This document shows, piece by piece, positions 1 through 6,326 of a stretch of 8,599 nt of DNA (position 1 is the first letter of the stretch; every line of letters begins with the position of its first letter). The DNA comes from Desulfurococcaceae archaeon (GTDB taxonomy: Archaea > Thermoproteota > Thermoprotei_A > Sulfolobales > Desulfurococcaceae). The stretch covers positions 1 to 8,599 of the forward strand of contig JAJHRJ010000014.1 in the NCBI GenBank assembly GCA_020832865.1, in the 5' to 3' direction. The position numbers were made by a program, and so were the translations under genes. The notes below the pieces were generated by a model. That model ran no database searches, had not been told where the DNA came from, and saw only the letters and a program-made list of their open reading frames with translations.

Positions 1-1815
1 GTACACTTGGCGAGAACAGCGCGTACTCTCTGAGCTCTAGTAGGGGGTTAGCTTCTATTACGGGAACTCTTACACTTCTCCAATCTATGTTAGACCCTGG
101 AGGTACTATAAGTGCTGATTTACTTCTCTTAACACACTCTAGTAGACTACTAGTTAAGCGCTTAATGTCGTCTAAGTAGACTGGTAAGTGTATACATGCA
201 TTTTCACTTAAACCACTAGCTTTAACCGCTCCAATGAGCTCCCCCTTAATCACTCTGACAACTATATCCTCTATGAGCACAATGCGTTCCTGTAGTGAGC
301 TTATCTTAGCTTCTCTCTCAACTAGTGATTTTCTGAGTGAATCTAATTCTAGTAATAGGCCCTGAACTCTCCTTGCACACTCCTCCCCGAGATCTCTCTT
401 CCTCAACAGCGCTAGCTCTGTTCGAAGCTCTTCTATTATCTTGTCCCTTGCTTTTACCTCCTCCTCGAGCTTCTTTACAGTGCCTTCTAGTTCAAGTATT
501 CTAGACTGTATCTTCTTTATACTACTCATATCCACGCTACTTTTACTGGTTTTAGTAGAATCCTGTGTGCTCTCCTCTTGTTTAAAGCTACGTGACAACG
601 CTTGTTTAAAATACTCATCTAGCGCTTCTACCAGGCTTTTTCCCCTAAGTACCTCTATAATGATCTTCTCTCTCACAATGTCACGTAGACCCCGAGTCTT
701 AGATTCCACTTCCTCTATTAAGGGCTTAAATGACCTATAGGCCTTTACTGCGCTGGCTAGAGCATCTCTAGCGTGTGAGTCTGGTACTTCAACACTGTAG
801 AGTGCAGAGTACTCAGATAGAATTTTCTGCTTCTCCTCTACTGGGATATCATAGTCAGGCGTGTAGAGTATTGCGTTTAAATTAGATGCGAGTTTCTTCA
901 CAAATTCTGGAGGTTTTGATGTGTCTACTGCGACTATAACAGGCTTACCCAGTTTTAGCACATTTTTAACTACGAGTTCTCTATCAGGCACCTTGCTACT
1001 GGTCACCAGTAATGGCTTCCCCTTAAAGTCTAAAACAGCTACTCCAATAGTGGATCCAGGGTCTACTCCGAGAATAACGAGCTTACTCGTTGATTTCTCA
1101 GCTAGTTGAGAATCTGCTACTACAGGCTTCAAGGATACTTTAACATTTCTGTTTCTGAGTGGAGAGACAACTTCACGCACTCTCTCTACTGGAGCATATA
1201 CCACGAAGAGTCCTTTCTCGAGGCCACCTTTACTCCTCTTAACTAGAAGATCGTAGTCTAAACCGCTTCTCTCAAGCAACTCTCTGATCTCTTTTACAAC
1301 TCTCAGTACACAGGCCCTTATACCTCTCTTAAACCTCTCACTACTACTACCACCCTGACTAGGCGTCCTACCCTTAGACACGGCAACGTATGTTCTATCA
1401 ACGTGTAACTTGACTTCGCGCCCAATACCCTGAAGAGCCGCGTAAGCAGATACCCGTGCAGCTTGCAGCGGTGTTAAGTGAGCTGACTCAATATTAAATC
1501 TCCTAGCTACCTCAGTGAGGCTCTGCTCGCTTCCAGCTACTTCCACTATTTTACACCACGATGGAATTAGCTTTGAGAGAACTGCTACTTCTCTAGGGCT
1601 CTTAACGATCTCGTTTAAATTGTCAACTGCGAGTATATCAGCATGATACTCGAGAATAAGTCTAATTACACCGTAGAATGGAACACTCTCCATCTCCCTA
1701 TACACAGAGCCGTCTTTTAACACTACGACTGCGTATTTAGGAGCCCTTGTAGAGCGTGGTGAACTACCTGGCTCTATGTCTACTCCTATAACTGTGACGA
1801 TGACTCTCCCCGCAT
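1..1815 (-). CDS. DUF460 (COG2433-type) RNase H-fold protein, 3' end off window, 5' frameshift
   Basis: A continuous frame of 601 codons runs from about 1804 down to the window edge and stays open, so the C-terminus is missing. Counting from the codon at 1804, an N-terminal segment starts with GVDIEPGSSP (residues 7-16). A second RNase H/RuvC-like segment follows, with GVDPGST (245-251), AVDTSKPP (291-298) and DSHARDALAS (341-350), whose acidic and DxHxRDA residues are typical of the YqgF/RuvC fold. Residues about 425-515 form a charged coiled coil, followed by the start of a C-terminal domain. This order matches the archaeal DUF460 family, whose function is unproven; a nuclease role is inferred from the fold. 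No ATG, GTG or TTG lies between the in-frame stop (1828-1826) and the conserved N-terminus. ATG at 1815 fits one extra G in the four-G run at 1811-1808, giving M-R-G-R-V-I-V. The next in-frame start, GTG at 1723, would cut off the first conserved strand. Confidence 0.88.
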
Positions 1816-1836
1816 ATATAATAGTTCACGAGAACC

Positions 1837-1844
1837 TAATATAG
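1837..1844 (-). promoter_or_regulatory. TATA box for the DUF460 gene
   Basis: On the minus strand this reads CTATATTA. Its centre is about 26 bases upstream of the ATG at 1815, the usual archaeal distance from TATA box to transcription start. That predicts a leaderless mRNA beginning at or next to this ATG and supports 1815 as the native start. A second candidate, CTTAAAG at 1859-1853, lies farther upstream and would give a leader of about 14 bases. Confidence 0.5.
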
Positions 1845-1882
1845 TGTCACCACTTTAAGCCTACTCCCACTAGTTGCTAAAC

Positions 1883-2773
1883 CTATTTTGAACTATACTC
1901 TGTTACTAATTTTAGCGCACTTTCTTCTGTGATGTCTACTCTGTAGTTCTTCTTGAAAAATCTCACTATATATGAGACATCTCTTTTGAGTAACTCACTG
2001 GCTCTAGGATCCTCTCTGTACACATACTGGGGCCAGTCAATTATATATGGCCTCTCGCTCTCGCGTTCAACAAGAATATTGTACTCGCTGAGATCCCCAT
2101 GGACTATCTGCGCCTTATGATAAGCTATGGCTAGCGTCTCAAGGATACTCGTTAACACCTCTGAGGGTTCAAGTAGTTCAGGTTTCTTATACAGCTCAAC
2201 GCCATCAATATACTCTATTACAACTACGTGTCTACTATAGCCTATTGGTGCTGGGACTAGGGCCTTATGTACTACTAGTTCTCTAAGAGCCTTATACTCC
2301 TTTTCAGCAGCTATTACAGACTGCTTATACCACGAGAACGAGGAGCGAAGAGCCCAGTCTCTTACCCTAGCTGTCTTTCTAAAGCTAGTTCTACCAAGCC
2401 TCAGAAACTTCACTGCTACGTGTACTCCTCCAGGGGCTAAGCCCTCATATATTTCACTCTCTTTCCCCTCTCCAATTTTGTCACCAAGTGCCTCGATAAC
2501 ATTATGAGCCACAAGTGCTCTGAGAGCTATCATGTCATATCCAGTGTAAGTTAACCTATACATCTTCTCGTCGCCAACAGTCTCTCTCTTAACTAAACTC
2601 AGAGAGTGTAATTTACTGAGTATGAGAACTAGTTTCTCCTCGTGAAAACCAGTCACTCTCTCAAGTAGACTAAGAGGAATATACTCACGCCTCAAGTGCA
2701 ACTTCTCCATCGCCTGTAAAACCACGAAGTCCTCGTTAAATAGGCTCTTGTACACAAGTCCAAGTTTAACCAT
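1883..2773 (-). CDS. rio2: RIO2-type atypical serine/threonine kinase/ATPase
   Basis: RIO2 proteins bind pre-40S/30S particles and use ATP binding and hydrolysis in late small-subunit rRNA maturation; the archaeal role is inferred from the family. The 296-residue protein has the normal archaeal length. Residues 1-90 form the RIO2-specific winged helix. The kinase domain follows, with a RIO-style P-loop GEGKESE (101-107), ATP-anchoring lysine in AVKF (K122), the flexible loop around 127-150, hinge VIEYIDG (185-191), catalytic loop HGDLSEYN (225-232, D227 and N232) and metal-binding IDWPQ (245-249, D246). All catalytic residues are present. ATG at 2773 begins the conserved MVKLG start; it has no convincing Shine-Dalgarno. 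A TATA box lies about 66 bases upstream. The DUF460 gene follows on the same strand after 67 bases and seems to have its own promoter. Confidence 0.96.
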   Translation of the reverse strand: MVKLGLVYKSLFNEDFVVLQAMEKLHLRREYIPLSLLERVTGFHEEKLVLILSKLHSLSLVKRETVGDEKMYRLTYTGYDMIALRALVAHNVIEALGDKIGEGKESEIYEGLAPGGVHVAVKFLRLGRTSFRKTARVRDWALRSSFSWYKQSVIAAEKEYKALRELVVHKALVPAPIGYSRHVVVIEYIDGVELYKKPELLEPSEVLTSILETLAIAYHKAQIVHGDLSEYNILVERESERPYIIDWPQYVYREDPRASELLKRDVSYIVRFFKKNYRVDITEESALKLVTEYSSK

Positions 2774-2834
2774 GAACTGCTACAACACCTACAACATCGG
2801 AGCACACTGTAATTACATTAACGCCTCCCGCCAA

Positions 2835-2844
2835 TTATAAAAAC
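2835..2844 (-). promoter_or_regulatory. TATA box for rio2
   Basis: The minus strand has an A/T-only box, TTTTTATAA, in the 191-bp gap between rio2 and the divergent phosphoribosyltransferase remnant. The predicted start of transcription is near 2813, giving a leader of about 40 bases. The gap shows nothing else convincing apart from the ribosome binding site at 2954-2958. Confidence 0.5.
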
Positions 2845-2953
2845 AAACCCGTGATCCCTCTTACGCCAATATCGCTATATTACTCCACGAATCAAAGCGT
2901 AAACCCCTAAGCTCAAAGAATAAACGCTAGTTTACATCTATGTTACTATGAGT

Positions 2954-2958
2954 GAGGT
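2954..2958 (+). promoter_or_regulatory. Ribosome binding site of the phosphoribosyltransferase remnant
   Basis: GAGGT lies six bases before the ATG at 2965. It fixes that ATG as the start and excludes the nearby ATG at 2948, which is in another frame and soon hits a stop. The fragment therefore still has its translation signal. Confidence 0.6.
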
Positions 2959-2964
2959 ACCTGT

Positions 2965-3189
2965 ATGCGTATTATTGTGAATAGCGAGTTCGAGGAACTG
3001 GTATACGTGTTTAGTGATCGGCTAGACGCGGGTGTCAAGCTGGCTAATTGGCTTAGATCTCTGAGTGTGAAAGGAGATCTCGTGTACGCTATTCCAGCTG
3101 GAGGTGTACCAGTAGGTTATGTTGTAGCGAAGACCCTGCACACTAAGCTAGATATCCTCGTGTGCCCTGACCTCCTCCCCCGCTCTTAA
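2965..3189 (+). pseudogene. Phosphoribosyltransferase (COG1926-like), N-terminal fragment cut by tnpB element
   Basis: The 74-codon frame starts like COG1926-type phosphoribosyltransferases: FSDRLDAGVKLANWL (residues 16-30), then the hallmark AIPAGGVPVGYVVA (42-55) and the strand KLDILVC (61-67). The family normally continues with RK and about 150 further residues. Here host sequence appears to end at 3166, and the last residues (PDLLPRS) come from the end of the inserted element, whose hairpin supplies the stop codon at 3187-3189. The family transfers phosphoribosyl groups to or from bases using PRPP. This fragment lacks the PRPP-binding loop, so it should be inactive. The matching C-terminus is at 4598-4791. 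Start and ribosome binding site are intact, so a truncated peptide could still be made. Confidence 0.82.
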
Positions 3190-3330
3190 GGGGCGAGGGT
3201 TGCCTTAAGGGGGTTCACTGGTTCCCCGCATCTATTCGGGGCTACATCTGTCATCTGCGGGGCAGTCGGGGTGGTCAGAGATCCCCCCATCTTGGATAGG
3301 GCTTTCACCTCGATGTTTAGCACTGCCACG
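3167..3330 (-). ncRNA. Probable TnpB guide RNA (reRNA/omega-RNA) scaffold at the right end
   Basis: TnpB nucleases use an RNA from the 3' end of their own gene and the right end of the element, with the guide read from the flanking DNA. Here the last 35 or so codons of tnpB (through NRCGEPVNPL) overlap foldable sequence. A CCCCG/CGGGG stem with an 8-base loop lies at 3241-3224, followed by the terminal foldback hairpin at 3198-3178. If the right end is at 3167, the guide would begin at 3166 and read GGCACACGAGGATATCTAGC into the disrupted gene. The 5' limit is approximate. This rests on family knowledge and visible stems, not on a covariance search. Confidence 0.5.
3178..3198. repeat. Foldback hairpin at the element's right end (tnpB 3' side)
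   Basis: The 21-base sequence CCCCGCTC-TTAA-GGGGCGAGG folds on itself with one C/A mismatch and two G-T pairs. It closely resembles the hairpin at 4568-4587 in sequence and in the position of the mismatch. The central TTAA supplies the tnpB stop on one strand and the stop of the truncated phosphoribosyltransferase on the other. Confidence 0.75.
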
Positions 3331-4388
3331 GTGTCCCTGTCAGCTTCAAACCCGCACCTAAGGCACTTAAACACCCTGTACCCGTTCTCTCTCATTTTGC
3401 CACCGCACCTCGGACACCTAGTAGATGTGTCCCTGGGGTCTACTGCTACAACCTGAACTCCATGCTTCTCACACTGCCAGTCAATCCACCGAGAAATCCT
3501 CCTATAGCTGAGTATTAGTAGAGAGACCCTGTGTTCCCGAGGGAGTTTCCTCAAGCTCTCTATCAACCCTGTCAAGTCTTCCCTAGCGACTGCGTATCGG
3601 TATCGCCTCGCCAACGCTACAATCTCATGCGACATCTTTTTAACCCAGTCCTCAATTATACACCTAGCCTTAGTATAGAAGTGCCTTATTCTCTTCCTAA
3701 TCCCTCTCCTCCTAAACCAGGCGTTGTACCTCATCGAGGAGTACTTCTTCTGTAGTCCCTCAGCCAGCCGCTTATAGTGTAGAGCCCGCTCAATAGGAAT
3801 TTTAAACCTGTATTCCAACTTGGAATTGCCAACTACGATGTGTTTTTCATTGACATCCACTGCTAAGACTCCTCTAGGAGGGTATTTCTGTGGTCTAGGT
3901 ATGTGTTTAGATACTTCGAGAACTAACTTGCCGTCTCTAAACATTAACCTAGCGTCTCCACTAGGATAGTTGTCGTACCTTCTATCCAAGCCAATAACTT
4001 CTAGTCTATATCCTCCAAGTAGCTCTACGTGGTTACCGTTAATTCTATAACTATACTTGTGCGTCAGCCAGATTCTCAGAGTCTTAGCTCTAGGCGTGTT
4101 GCCTCTATTAGGGTTATTGAGCCATGACTTAGCAATAGCTATTGCCTCACGGTAGCAATCTACAGCCACCTTGGACGGGAGACCATACTTCTCCTTGAGA
4201 ATATTGTACAGTAGTCTGTGTGCTTTGCCAAGCGTCAACGCCTTGTTATCAACCACTACTTTAATGGCGTAGTTGAGTGCTTCTCTGTATTTGTACATGA
4301 GGCTTACTAGCTCCCTGAATGTTTCGGGCTCGGCTCTAACCCTTACCTTCACGGTTAGGGTTAGAGAGCCCTCATAGCCCAAAGACAC
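3186..4388 (-). CDS. tnpB: TnpB RNA-guided nuclease (IS605 OrfB family)
   Basis: TnpB is the RuvC-type, RNA-guided DNA endonuclease ancestral to Cas12; it cuts empty donor sites and so helps keep the element. The 400-residue protein has full family length. An N-terminal helical/WED-like part (1-165) is followed by RuvC-I LAVDVNE (175-181, D178), a basic helical segment (200-250), RuvC-II AREDLTG (268-274, E270), a zinc finger CPRC (325-328) and CLRC (342-345), and RuvC-III DRDTVAVLNI (350-359). The acidic triad is intact; the usual Asn in DRDxNAA is Val here. The tail GGSLTTPTAPQMTDVAPN with a following GEP is the common archaeal TnpB ending and overlaps the guide-RNA scaffold. The start is GTG at 4388, three bases after the stop of the small zinc-ribbon ORF, suggesting translational coupling. 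No frameshift is seen, so the nuclease may be active. Confidence 0.95.
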   Translation of the reverse strand: MSLGYEGSLTLTVKVRVRAEPETFRELVSLMYKYREALNYAIKVVVDNKALTLGKAHRLLYNILKEKYGLPSKVAVDCYREAIAIAKSWLNNPNRGNTPRAKTLRIWLTHKYSYRINGNHVELLGGYRLEVIGLDRRYDNYPSGDARLMFRDGKLVLEVSKHIPRPQKYPPRGVLAVDVNEKHIVVGNSKLEYRFKIPIERALHYKRLAEGLQKKYSSMRYNAWFRRRGIRKRIRHFYTKARCIIEDWVKKMSHEIVALARRYRYAVAREDLTGLIESLRKLPREHRVSLLILSYRRISRWIDWQCEKHGVQVVAVDPRDTSTRCPRCGGKMRENGYRVFKCLRCGFEADRDTVAVLNIEVKALSKMGGSLTTPTAPQMTDVAPNRCGEPVNPLKATLAP

Positions 4389-4391
4389 TCC

Positions 4392-4502
4392 TCACTCCAC
4401 CCTATACTTAGCTATATTGACCTTCCTGAAGCAATTAGGACACGTAGCATAATACTGCTTCTTGCCCTTGTAGTCCCAGACATACCCACACTTAGGGCAC
4501 AT
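4392..4502 (-). CDS. Small zinc-ribbon protein upstream of tnpB (36 aa)
   Basis: This short frame, ATG at 4502 to TGA at 4394-4392, encodes 36 residues. It has CPKC (residues 2-5) and CPNC (21-24) spaced 15 residues apart, a typical zinc ribbon with aromatic and lysine-rich residues between the knuckles (GYVWDYKGKKQYY). It lies between the element's TATA box and tnpB, ends three bases before the tnpB GTG, and is inside the element ends, so it travels with tnpB. A role as transcription factor, TnpB accessory or RNA-binding peptide is conceivable but unproven. The even Cys spacing, the lack of internal stops and the operon-like position argue against a chance frame. Confidence 0.65.
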   Translation of the reverse strand: MCPKCGYVWDYKGKKQYYATCPNCFRKVNIAKYRVE

Positions 4503-4503
4503 C

Positions 4504-4531
4504 AACCTTACCAACCAACCACCAACCAACT
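4504..4531 (-). repeat. GGTTG-repeat leader, possible two-tetrad G-quadruplex
   Basis: On the minus strand the sequence immediately before the ATG at 4502 contains GGTTGGTGGTTGGTTGG followed by TAAGG. That is six GG doublets with loops of one to three bases, enough for a two-layer G-quadruplex in DNA or RNA. The TATA box at 4547-4554 predicts a transcript start near 4524, so at least four doublets would be in the mRNA leader. A regulatory effect is inferred only. Confidence 0.5.
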
Positions 4532-4546
4532 AATAGAGAAAGCCCC

Positions 4547-4554
4547 TTTATAAA
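4547..4554 (-). promoter_or_regulatory. TATA box of the zinc-ribbon/tnpB transcript
   Basis: The octamer TTTATAAA lies inside the element, about 26 bases before a predicted start near 4524 and 45 bases before the zinc-ribbon ATG. It would drive both ORFs, so the element carries its own promoter. Confidence 0.6.
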
Positions 4555-4567
4555 CCTTTCTATTCAT

Positions 4568-4587
4568 CCCCGCCTTAAAGGGCGAGG
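4568..4587. repeat. Foldback hairpin at the element's left end (tnpB 5' side)
   Basis: CCCCGCCTTAAAGGGCGAGG folds into a stem with the same C/A mismatch position as the right-end hairpin at 3178-3198. Ten bases separate it from the inferred left boundary at 4597 and the flanking TTAC. Such subterminal hairpins are recognised by the Y1 transposase in this family. Confidence 0.75.
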
Positions 4588-4597
4588 CTTTTCAGTT

Positions 4598-4791
4598 GTA
4601 ACTGGGAATCCGCGGAGAAAGTGGCTAGGGAGGCCGATGAGGTCTACTGTTTTAACCCGAGGTCTGGTCCTATATTCGCTGTTGCAGACGCGTACATAGA
4701 GTGGAGGGACTTAGAGGATCAAGATGTCTTAGATGTTTTGCGAAAAGCTAAGAGTGAGGGTATTCTAGCCTACAGAGCTGAGTGTATATAG
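4598..4791 (+). pseudogene. Phosphoribosyltransferase (COG1926-like), C-terminal fragment
   Basis: Read in the frame of the N-terminal fragment, this stretch gives NWESAEKVAREADEVYC followed by NPRSGPIFAVADAY, IEWRDLEDQDVLDVL and the stop TAG at 4789-4791. The ADEVYC and FAVADAY-xx-W-DL signatures are the usual C-terminal end of archaeal COG1926-type phosphoribosyltransferases. There is no start codon or ribosome binding site, so it is probably untranslated. Joined to 2965-3166 it would make 131 residues, against roughly 220-250 expected. The central part with the PRPP loop (VDDGxATGxT in the family) is absent from the window, so sequence was lost in addition to the insertion. It ends 11 bases before the stop of the convergent TIP49 gene. 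Confidence 0.8.
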
Positions 4792-4802
4792 CTAAGAGAC
4801 CG

Positions 4803-6173
4803 TTACTTCAAGAACATGCTCTCGTACTTCTTTAAGTAGTCAACGCTAACAGTCACATCTACGAAGAGCTTTCTTGCTCTCTCTACGTCTTCGACTTCTA
4901 CTCTACTAGACCCCCTCTCCTCGGCTAGTATTCTAGCTGGTTCTAGGAGTTGAACAGAGTATCTTAGACTAGTCTTTGTGCCTATTTCTACGAGTTTCTC
5001 GAGGGCTTCGGGAGAGATCTCTATTTCCGCCTCCTCAGCTCTAATTTTAATAATCTCCCTGATCTCTTCCGCCGTATATGGCCTTGTTGGAATAATTAAG
5101 AGCCTATCTAGGAGGTCTAGTGGTATGCCGTGAGGAGACTCAATATCTGTACCCCTTATTCTCGCGAACCCCCTATTAGTCGCTAGTATTAGTATTGGTG
5201 CAAAGTCGCTCTCCATTGCTCTACTCAGGAAACTATAGGACTCAATATCAAGCATGTGAGCGTCGTCTATAAAGAGAACACCTGGAACTAGCTCTGCTTT
5301 CCTCTGATCTAGCCACTTCTTAACTAGCTGGTCGACTTCTCTTCTAGTCTCTGATGATATCTCTCGCTCAAAGCTAAACCCAAATATACTAATAAAGCTC
5401 CTCTGTGCTGCATAGTACAAGTCGAGGTCATGTAGTGTAACAACACTCACTATCTCCTTCTCCTTTTTAACAGGGCCTCGAGGCATTTCAACTACTTTTT
5501 TAACCTCAATGTCATATGACTTAGCGCTCTCAAGCTCCTTTGTCCTTCCAACTCTGTGAACTCTCCCCGTCTCAGCGTCAATCCATATAACATCACCCTT
5601 CCTAATACCCATTTCAACAACTTGTTGAGTAACCTCTTCTGGCACTGTGAGAGTAACCTCCTCGTCTTTTGTGGCAAGCGTTATTTTGGCCTCTACTGGT
5701 ACAGCGTAGTATGGCATTAAGGGGTGTCTAGCTCTCCTAATTTTAACCTCCTTAACTACCCCCTCATAGACTTTCCTCACCTCTCTAACTCTTACTCCGA
5801 GAGAGCTTCTCACAGCCTCCATTAAGACCTCTGTTTTCTTCCTCTCTAAACTATAGATCTCACTGCCACTCATAGTAACGAAGGGTGTGTCTTCACCTAG
5901 TTCTCGGGCAATAGCCACCGCTAAAGCTGTTTTACCAGTACCAGGTGGCCCTACAAGCAGTATACCCCTACCGGCGAATTTCCCCTCCCTAATCATTTTA
6001 ACAATTATGCCAGCTGCTTCACGTGCTTCAACTTGACCCACTAAGCCGTCTGCCTTAAAAATAGCCCTGCCTTTCTCATCTAAGCCTAGACCTCTTATGT
6101 GGCTATGAGCACTAATTCTCCTCCTAACAACCGGCTCTACGCGAATACCGGGAGCACTACTCACAGAGTTCAC
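4803..6173 (-). CDS. TIP49/RuvB-like AAA+ ATPase (RuvBL homologue)
   Basis: This 456-residue protein has the full archaeal TIP49 (COG1224) layout. Residues 18-45 hold the [20 protein letters not shown] signature. Walker A is GPPGTGKT (75-82). An OB-fold-like insertion (domain II) spans about 125-240. Walker B is FIDDAHMLD (301-309), sensor 1 ATN (331-333), arginine finger DLLDR (353-357) and sensor 2 LRYSVQLL (403-410). The second Walker B acid is Asp (D304) where eukaryotic RuvBL1/2 have Glu. Eukaryotic relatives form hexamers that assemble snoRNPs, remodelers and kinases; the archaeal role is not established. The start is GTG at 6173; the ATG at 6182 is in another frame. A TATA box at 6223-6230 serves it. 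Expression diverges from the membrane-protein operon across a 153-bp gap. Confidence 0.95.
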   Translation of the reverse strand: MNSVSSAPGIRVEPVVRRRISAHSHIRGLGLDEKGRAIFKADGLVGQVEAREAAGIIVKMIREGKFAGRGILLVGPPGTGKTALAVAIARELGEDTPFVTMSGSEIYSLERKKTEVLMEAVRSSLGVRVREVRKVYEGVVKEVKIRRARHPLMPYYAVPVEAKITLATKDEEVTLTVPEEVTQQVVEMGIRKGDVIWIDAETGRVHRVGRTKELESAKSYDIEVKKVVEMPRGPVKKEKEIVSVVTLHDLDLYYAAQRSFISIFGFSFEREISSETRREVDQLVKKWLDQRKAELVPGVLFIDDAHMLDIESYSFLSRAMESDFAPILILATNRGFARIRGTDIESPHGIPLDLLDRLLIIPTRPYTAEEIREIIKIRAEEAEIEISPEALEKLVEIGTKTSLRYSVQLLEPARILAEERGSSRVEVEDVERARKLFVDVTVSVDYLKKYESMFLK

Positions 6174-6182
6174 CCCAACATA

Positions 6183-6196
6183 GGAGTACTAACTCC
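6183..6196. repeat. Short inverted repeat upstream of the TIP49 gene
   Basis: GGAGT and ACTCC, separated by four bases, sit 10-23 bases before the GTG at 6173, inside the predicted leader. It could be an operator or a leader hairpin masking initiation. A five-base stem can easily arise by chance. Confidence 0.2.
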
Positions 6197-6222
6197 AGTT
6201 ATTTTTGAGCAGTAATATTATC

Positions 6223-6230
6223 CTTAAAAA
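6223..6230 (-). promoter_or_regulatory. TATA box for the TIP49 gene
   Basis: The minus strand reads TTTTTAAG here. The predicted transcript start is about 6200, giving a leader of roughly 27 bases before the GTG at 6173. Confidence 0.4.
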
Positions 6231-6259
6231 CTTAATAATAGTGGATCTATCTATAATGT

Positions 6260-6267
6260 ATTTAAAG
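6260..6267 (+). promoter_or_regulatory. TATA box for the membrane-protein operon
   Basis: ATTTAAAG predicts a transcript start near 6290 and a leader of about 37 bases before the GTG at 6327. An alternative A-rich box, TAATAAAAAC (6278-6287), would instead start the mRNA near the five-codon reading frame at 6306-6323. Confidence 0.4.
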
Positions 6268-6326
6268 AGCAATAGGTAATAAAAACACAGACGTTAACGC
6301 GGCAAATGAGCCCGGGGCTTTAAGCT

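Larger units (their letters stand above)
3167..4597 (-). mobile_element. IS200/IS605-family tnpB-only element (~1.43 kb)
   Basis: The element holds a 36-codon zinc-ribbon ORF and tnpB on the minus strand and no Y1 transposase tnpA, so it is non-autonomous for transposition unless helped in trans. Similar foldback hairpins lie near both ends in the same orientation (3178-3198 and 4568-4587, both CCCCGC..TTAA..GGGCGAGG), as in IS200/IS605 elements, which have subterminal hairpins rather than terminal inverted repeats. Boundaries are inferred. In the TnpB sense the left end follows TTAC (4601-4598), and the right end finishes at TCAG (3170-3167). Joining 3166 to 4598 keeps one open frame across the flanking phosphoribosyltransferase pieces, which supports these ends. 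The inside uses CTAG less and C/G-rich codons more than its neighbours, consistent with acquisition. Confidence 0.85.

Noticed and set aside
441..1109. Plus-strand ORFs at 441-740 and 921-1109
   Set aside because: They are shadows antisense to the well-supported DUF460 frame and are Ser/Leu-rich in the way antisense frames are.
1804..1815. Programmed -1 frameshift joining ATG 1815 to the DUF460 frame
   Set aside because: The site lacks a proper slippery heptamer: re-pairing of the CGG-decoding tRNA one base back would be poor. A single missing G is simpler.
2895..2928. AGCGT/ACGCT inverted repeat upstream of the phosphoribosyltransferase remnant
   Set aside because: Only five base pairs with a long loop; it is not distinguishable from chance.
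3271..3755. Plus-strand ORFs antisense to tnpB
   Set aside because: They have no conserved motifs or start signals and are explained by the tnpB codons on the other strand.
3186..4388. CRISPR-Cas12-type locus
   Set aside because: The nuclease has TnpB length and tail, sits between IS605-type hairpins, and there is no repeat-spacer array in the window.
2965..4791. Intact phosphoribosyltransferase simply interrupted by an insertion
   Set aside because: The joined fragments make only about 131 residues and lack the PRPP-binding centre of the family.
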